A stretch of DNA of 64,000 nucleotides from Bacillus rubiinfantis (GTDB lineage Bacteria > Bacillota > Bacilli > Bacillales > Cytobacillaceae): NCBI GenBank assembly GCA_000752035.1, contig CCFE01000030.1, positions 248,001-312,000 of the forward strand, read 5' to 3'. The position numbers and the translations under genes were made by a program. Under the pieces are notes generated by a model. The model searched no databases. It was not told the origin of the DNA and worked only from the letters and a program-made list of their open reading frames with translations. This document shows positions 59,989-64,000 of this stretch, piece by piece; position 1 is the first letter of the stretch, and the number at the start of each line of letters is the position of its first letter.

Positions 59989-61188
59989 CTAATTCGTCTG
60001 CAGTTTTCTCGGTTTCATTGCAGACAGTATGATAGACAACGGAAAGGCACAGATTAATAAAATAATTATAAAGCCAATTACACCCTTCCAGCCAAGATGT
60101 GTCCAGAAAAATCCGCCCGCAGTTCCTGCAATGCTAGAACCACTATAATAGAAAAACAAATACAGTGATGAGGCCTGCGCCTTTTCTGTCTGAGCACGAA
60201 TACCGACCCAGCTGGAAGCAATCGAATGACATCCAAAAAAGCCAAAGGTAAAAATGGCAATGCCAAGAATTTTAACAATCAAAGGGGTCATAAGAGTGAT
60301 AACTGCCCCGCTCACCATAATAACAAGCCCAATCCATAATACTTTACGGCGGCCCAGTCTATCGGAAAGTCTTCCCATCCATGTGGAACTAAAGGTTCCT
60401 GTTATATATACAATGAAGATCCAGCCAACAAGCGTCTGACTCAAGCGATATGGAGGGGCTAACAAGTCAAAGCCAATATAATTATATAAAGTGACAAAGC
60501 TCCCCATTAAAATAAACGAAATCCCATACAAACACAAAAGCGCTGGATCGCGTAAGTGACGAAACATCGAGATGAATAGATTTTTTAATCGTAATGGCTT
60601 TGCTGTAAAATTTTTCGATTTAGGCAGGTTTAACCAAAAGCAAATGCTGAGGATAAGACTAATCACACCAATAGAACCCATTGCAATGCGCCATGAAAAG
60701 AAATCCGTTACCGTACCGGTAATTATCCTCCCGGCCATCCCGCCGATGGAATTACCGCTAATATATAATCCCATCGCAACACCCAAACTTTTCGGATCAA
60801 TTTCTTCTCCTAAATAGGCCATCGCTATCGCTGGCAAGCCGGCGAGAACAATCCCTTGCAAAACACGAAAGCCCAGTAAAGAACCAAATGTCGGGCTAAA
60901 GGCTGTTAAAATAACCATCAGAGAAGACAATAATAATGAAACAGTCATCATTCGCTTCCGACCCCATGCCTCTGACAACGAACTAGTAATCAACATGGAA
61001 ACGGCAAGGGTAATGGTAGTTACTGATAATGTTAAACTACCGGCAGCAGCCGATACATGAAATTCTTTTGTAAAGATTGGCAATAATGGCTGAACATCGT
61101 AAAGAATCGAAAACGTAACAAATCCTCCAGCAAACAAGGATAAATTTGCCTTTCGAAATTCAGAAGTCCCTCGTTGCAGTTTGTTCAT
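59989..61188 (-). CDS. MFS transporter, YnfM/YybF type
   Basis: 399 residues with 12 membrane segments. GFVTFSILYDVQPLLPIFTKEF at the start and SEAWGRKRMM (MFS motif A) are as in the YnfM/YybF subgroup; a second motif A copy is GRLSDRLGRRKVL near residue 260. Drug or metabolite efflux is the usual role. No regulator gene is adjacent. Substrate unknown. Confidence 0.87.
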   Translation of the reverse strand: MNKLQRGTSEFRKANLSLFAGGFVTFSILYDVQPLLPIFTKEFHVSAAAGSLTLSVTTITLAVSMLITSSLSEAWGRKRMMTVSLLLSSLMVILTAFSPTFGSLLGFRVLQGIVLAGLPAIAMAYLGEEIDPKSLGVAMGLYISGNSIGGMAGRIITGTVTDFFSWRIAMGSIGVISLILSICFWLNLPKSKNFTAKPLRLKNLFISMFRHLRDPALLCLYGISFILMGSFVTLYNYIGFDLLAPPYRLSQTLVGWIFIVYITGTFSSTWMGRLSDRLGRRKVLWIGLVIMVSGAVITLMTPLIVKILGIAIFTFGFFGCHSIASSWVGIRAQTEKAQASSLYLFFYYSGSSIAGTAGGFFWTHLGWKGVIGFIIILLICAFPLSIILSAMKPRKLQTN

Positions 61189-61309
61189 TCAAAAAACCTT
61201 CCTTCATCAATTTCCCTTTTTTCACTTTACTCCTCTACTATAAAAAACTCAATTACGTTTTCTTTTGAAACAGGCATTTTTCAATTTATTAGCAAAATAT
61301 CAATAAGCC

Positions 61310-61338
61310 TTGAAACACCTAGAATATTCTGTTATATT
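61310..61338 (+). promoter_or_regulatory. Sigma-A promoter of the lysine riboswitch-dapA unit
   Basis: TTGAAA, 17-nt spacer, TATATT; predicted start about 30 bases before the riboswitch. Confidence 0.75.
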
Positions 61339-61375
61339 ACAATCAATTACATACTTACTTCAATAACCTTTTGAA

Positions 61376-61619
61376 GTGAGGATAGAGGCGCAAAGACCAT
61401 CAGTACACCACCCGAGGCTCATGAGGTCCAACGACGGTGATGGAAAGGGGAATTTGCCGAAGTGTCAAGAAACTCATGATTCTTGATTGCTGGTTCTGAT
61501 GTTGAAAAAACACAGAATTGTCATATAGGAAACTATATGGAGGGCTATCTCACGCATGGGAACTTGTTTTTTTATGTTTCTACTGCAGCTGTGAGGAATT
61601 CCTTCACTGCTGCTTTTTT
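61376..61619 (+). ncRNA. Lysine riboswitch (L-box) with terminator
   Basis: P1 pairs GTGAGGATAG (61376) with CTATCTCAC (to 61553). Conserved L-box blocks are visible: AGAGGCGC, GACGGTGATGG, AAAGGGG and GCCGAAG. A terminator GCAGC(T)GTGAGG / CCTTCAC(T)GCTGC plus TTTTTT follows at 61585-61619. Lysine binding should favour termination and switch off dapA. The remainder of 61189-61683 holds only the promoter and the dapA leader. Confidence 0.92.
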
Positions 61620-61683
61620 GCGTTGATGTTATCCGGCCTGAACCACCTCTATATAATAAAATTCCAAATAAAGGGTGAGTAAC

Positions 61684-62565
61684 ATGTTTTTTGGCCAAGT
61701 ATTAACCGCAATGGTAACACCATTTGATCAACATGGTGAAGTTGATGTGAACGCAGTCAGAAACCTAGTGAATCATTTAATTGACAATGGCAGCGATGGC
61801 TTAGTCGTTGCTGGAACAACAGGGGAATCACCAACATTATCAACCGAGGAAAAGGTTGAGTTATTTAAATTAGTTGTCAAAGAAGCAGCCGGGAGGGTTC
61901 CCGTTATTGCTGGTACGGGCTCCAATAACACAAGAGCCTCAATCGCCTTAACAAAAAAAGCTGAAGAAGCTGGTGTCAACGGGATTATGCTCGTTGCCCC
62001 GTATTATAATAAGCCATCTCAAGAAGGGCTGTTCCAACATTTTCAAGCAATTGCCGAGTGCACTACCCTGCCGGTTATACTGTACAACATACCAGGCCGC
62101 AGCGTTGTCAACATGTCAGTCGACACGATTGTCCGCCTTTCTCAGCTTGAAAATATTGTTGCCGTAAAAGAAGCGAGCGGCAACTTAGATGCGATGGCAG
62201 AGATTATCAGCCGTACACCAAAGGATTTTTCACTGTACAGTGGTGATGATGGTTTAACATTACCGATTCTTTCTATCGGCGGTGTCGGTGTTATTTCTGT
62301 TGCCTCCCATATTATCGGCAATGAAATGCAAGCAATGATTAATCAATTTAAAAGCTGTGATGTTCAAGGTGCTGCCCAAGCCCATCGCAGTCTGCTTCCA
62401 CTGATGAGAGCTTTATTCGCAGCTCCTAGTCCGGCACCAGTAAAGGCAGCATTAAATAAACTGGGAGTTCCAGTTGGCGGTCTGCGCCTGCCACTCGTTC
62501 CGCTAAGCGCGGAAGAAGAAAAGGCGTTAGAAAGCTTCCTCCCTGGTGTAAAGGTACAATCCTAG
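61684..62565 (+). CDS. dapA: 4-hydroxy-tetrahydrodipicolinate synthase
   Basis: About 293 residues, TIM barrel class I aldolase. Condenses pyruvate and aspartate semialdehyde in lysine and dipicolinate synthesis. AGTTGES signature form VAGTTGESPTL near residue 44; VILYNIPGRSVVNM holds the catalytic tyrosine and VAVKEASGNLDAM the Schiff-base lysine near residue 160. ATG 61684 is 7-8 nt after AAAGGG; the frame also has GTG 61675. Controlled by the lysine riboswitch. A separate dapA copy is likely elsewhere in the genome, but this is not shown here. Confidence 0.95.
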   Translation: MFFGQVLTAMVTPFDQHGEVDVNAVRNLVNHLIDNGSDGLVVAGTTGESPTLSTEEKVELFKLVVKEAAGRVPVIAGTGSNNTRASIALTKKAEEAGVNGIMLVAPYYNKPSQEGLFQHFQAIAECTTLPVILYNIPGRSVVNMSVDTIVRLSQLENIVAVKEASGNLDAMAEIISRTPKDFSLYSGDDGLTLPILSIGGVGVISVASHIIGNEMQAMINQFKSCDVQGAAQAHRSLLPLMRALFAAPSPAPVKAALNKLGVPVGGLRLPLVPLSAEEEKALESFLPGVKVQS

Positions 62566-62571
62566 TTGTGC

Positions 62572-62604
62572 AAAGATCTTGTCATCATGACAAGGTCTTT
62601 TTTT
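62572..62604 (+). terminator. Intrinsic terminator of dapA
   Basis: AAGATCTTGTCAT and ATGACAAGGTCTT stem, followed by TTTTTTT. Confidence 0.9.
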
Positions 62605-62743
62605 ACATTCCCTCCTCCCAAGATTACTTCAGAAATAAATAATTTGAATTTTAATAAAATTAAATATTGACAGTTTCGTGAACGTCAGTTACTATATATC
62701 CAATAAAACCAATCGGAATTATATATTTAAAGGAGCTATAAAT

Positions 62744-63907
62744 ATGATTAATCCTTTCATCAAGACAGCCAGTCAACGAACTTGGTTAGAAAATTTACGA
62801 AAAAAGGAAGCCGAGTTCTATCACAGAGGGATTGTAGCTGATGATTTAGCCATTTTCCCTGAAGAAAACATCCATGATTTGGTGAACCTAGGCTATTCCG
62901 CTATCACCCTGCCTCAAGCATATGACGGCGAGGGTCTTGGTGTTTACGATATGGTCCTTTTCCAAGAGACATTGGCCAGCATCGATAGCAGTACCGCCCT
63001 GTCGATTGGCTGGAGCCTTGGTGTCGTTGGCGAACTTTTTGAAAAAAAGCTGTGGCCTGAAGAGATGCTCCACTTTTTCGCTAATGAAATCCGTAATGGC
63101 GCACTAGTCAATCGCGCTGTAAGTGAAGCACAAACAGGAAGTCCGACGCGGGGCGGACGCCCAGGTACCTCAGCTGCCAAGAAAGACGGAGGCTGGCTGT
63201 TAAACGGACGAAAAATCTTTACGACGATGTCGCCAGTACTAACATATTTCCTCACCTCGGCCTGGATTGAAGAAAAACAAAAAGTCGGCTTTTTCCTAAT
63301 TCACAAAGACACTCCTGGACTTTCCATAGATGAAACCTGGGATGTAATCGCCATGCGCGGCACGGGAAGCCATGACCTGGTGCTCGACAATGTGCAAGTT
63401 GACTCCTCGATGCTTGTTGAGCTTCCGGAGTTACCTAGTGGGGCCGCAATCAATGGCTGGATTCTCCATATTCCCGCTTGTTATCTGGGCATTGCTCAAG
63501 CTGCTCGTGATTATGCAATCCAATTTGCAAACAACTATTCACCAAATAGTTTGAACGGACCGATTAGTCAGCTTCCAAATGTCCAGCAGCTCATTGGTGA
63601 AATTGAACTTCAGTTAATCTCTGCGCGTCATCTCCTCTATGGGGTTGCAGCTGCCTATGATGACAAATCACAGCGAACACAGCTAACCAATGAACTAGGG
63701 GTCGTTAAACACGTCGTCACCAACTCAGCGATTACCATTGTTGACAAAGCTATGCGGATTGTCGGGGCTAAAAGTCTGCAATCCAGAAATCCGCTGCAAC
63801 GCTATTACCGCGATGTCAGAGCAGGCCTGCATAATCCGCCAATGGACGATATGACGATTAGAAAGCTGGCATTGACTGCCATTGAACAAGAGAAAAGTAA
63901 ATCATAA
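62744..63907 (+). CDS. Acyl-CoA dehydrogenase-fold flavoprotein
   Basis: About 387 residues from ATG 62744 after AAAGGAGC. The flavin-binding segments are visible (AVSEAQTGSPTRGG, GWLLNGRKIFTTMSP near residues 125-165). The usual C-terminal YEGT region with the catalytic glutamate is replaced by YYRDVRAGLHNPPMDDM. That form is typical of the DszC/monooxygenase-like branch and of YdbM-like proteins. A true beta-oxidation dehydrogenase is therefore less likely. No partner reductase nearby. Monocistronic. Confidence 0.8.
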   Translation: MINPFIKTASQRTWLENLRKKEAEFYHRGIVADDLAIFPEENIHDLVNLGYSAITLPQAYDGEGLGVYDMVLFQETLASIDSSTALSIGWSLGVVGELFEKKLWPEEMLHFFANEIRNGALVNRAVSEAQTGSPTRGGRPGTSAAKKDGGWLLNGRKIFTTMSPVLTYFLTSAWIEEKQKVGFFLIHKDTPGLSIDETWDVIAMRGTGSHDLVLDNVQVDSSMLVELPELPSGAAINGWILHIPACYLGIAQAARDYAIQFANNYSPNSLNGPISQLPNVQQLIGEIELQLISARHLLYGVAAAYDDKSQRTQLTNELGVVKHVVTNSAITIVDKAMRIVGAKSLQSRNPLQRYYRDVRAGLHNPPMDDMTIRKLALTAIEQEKSKS

Positions 63908-64000
63908 TCCCTGCAACTGTAGCATTTAGCAGGATAAGCAACACTGCTCCCCTTCTTTTTTTAAGTTGGGGGTAACTTTTCAATCTAAATACAAGTAAAT
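63908..64000. other. Intergenic end of window
   Basis: No gene is visible. CCCC-TTCTTTTTTTAAGTT-GGGG (about 63951-63971) is a possible weak hairpin. Nothing else can be supported. Confidence 0.3.

Noticed and set aside
1..64000. tRNA or rRNA genes, insertion sequences
   Set aside because: No tRNA cloverleaf, rRNA segment or transposase-like open frame was recognised on either strand.

Overview
The window looks like a chromosomal segment of a low-GC, endospore-forming Bacillaceae (Bacillus/Neobacillus type). Reasons: strong GGAGG ribosome sites, frequent GTG/TTG starts, Bacillus-type Fur, BirA, CcpA and L-box signals, a yclNOPQ-type siderophore operon, CgeB-like spore proteins, and many promoter-like sequences matching the mother-cell sigma-K consensus (AC, 16-18 nt, CATAnnnTA). 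All gene calls come from reading the sequence; no database search was run. Many starts were moved downstream of the longest open frame because the obvious Shine-Dalgarno lies inside it.

Layout. 1-9.5 kb (minus strand): a beta-galactosidase cut by the window edge, a three-gene sugar ABC importer and a YesM/YesN-type two-component system, with cre-like sites upstream of the binding protein. This is a catabolite-controlled galactoside-use locus. 9.7-16.9 kb (minus): a compact glycan operon starting with three nucleotide-sugar genes (2-epimerase of the WbjD/CapG type, inverting 4,6-dehydratase, RmlD-like reductase) that fit UDP-N-acetyl-L-quinovosamine or a related 6-deoxy-amino sugar. It continues with another SDR enzyme, a sulfotransferase, a GT2 enzyme and a LamG-GT2 fusion. 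A sigma-K-like promoter precedes it.

17-37.4 kb: housekeeping and transport genes, namely a LysR regulator with a YeiH-type exporter, a peptide transporter, TcyP, a GntR-controlled ABC operon, an aldo/keto reductase, an AGCS symporter, BioY under a BirA-like operator, psuK-psuG, ykuK, a Fur-controlled siderophore ABC operon, a lipoprotein behind a 13-codon leader ORF, and a DUF418 membrane protein. 37.5-40.5 kb: a Cat1-type CoA-transferase with its LytTR regulator, and a methyltransferase.

40.7-58.3 kb is the most unusual part. It is a locus that appears to build and glycosylate the spore surface: DUF1360 protein, JAMM peptidase, two long coiled-coil proteins sharing a C-terminal motif, several small or cysteine-rich structural proteins, two CgeB-like glycosyltransferases, a GT2 with three C-terminal repeats, a SpsI-like nucleotidyltransferase, a GT4 and its divergent LamG-GT4 paralogue, and four sulfotransferase-fold enzymes from different subfamilies. 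Most transcription units carry sigma-K-like -10 boxes. Together with the 9.7-16.9 kb operon (five sulfotransferases in all) this suggests a sulfated glycan layer on the spore, which I regard as the main candidate for an undescribed system.

58.4-64 kb: RsmF rRNA methyltransferase, an MFS exporter, a dapA controlled by a lysine riboswitch, and an acyl-CoA-dehydrogenase-fold protein that lacks the usual active-site segment. Three intergenic spots (2.6, 25.4 and 59.9 kb) carry the same kind of ~20-bp-period degenerate tandem repeat with a TTATYAGCG core.
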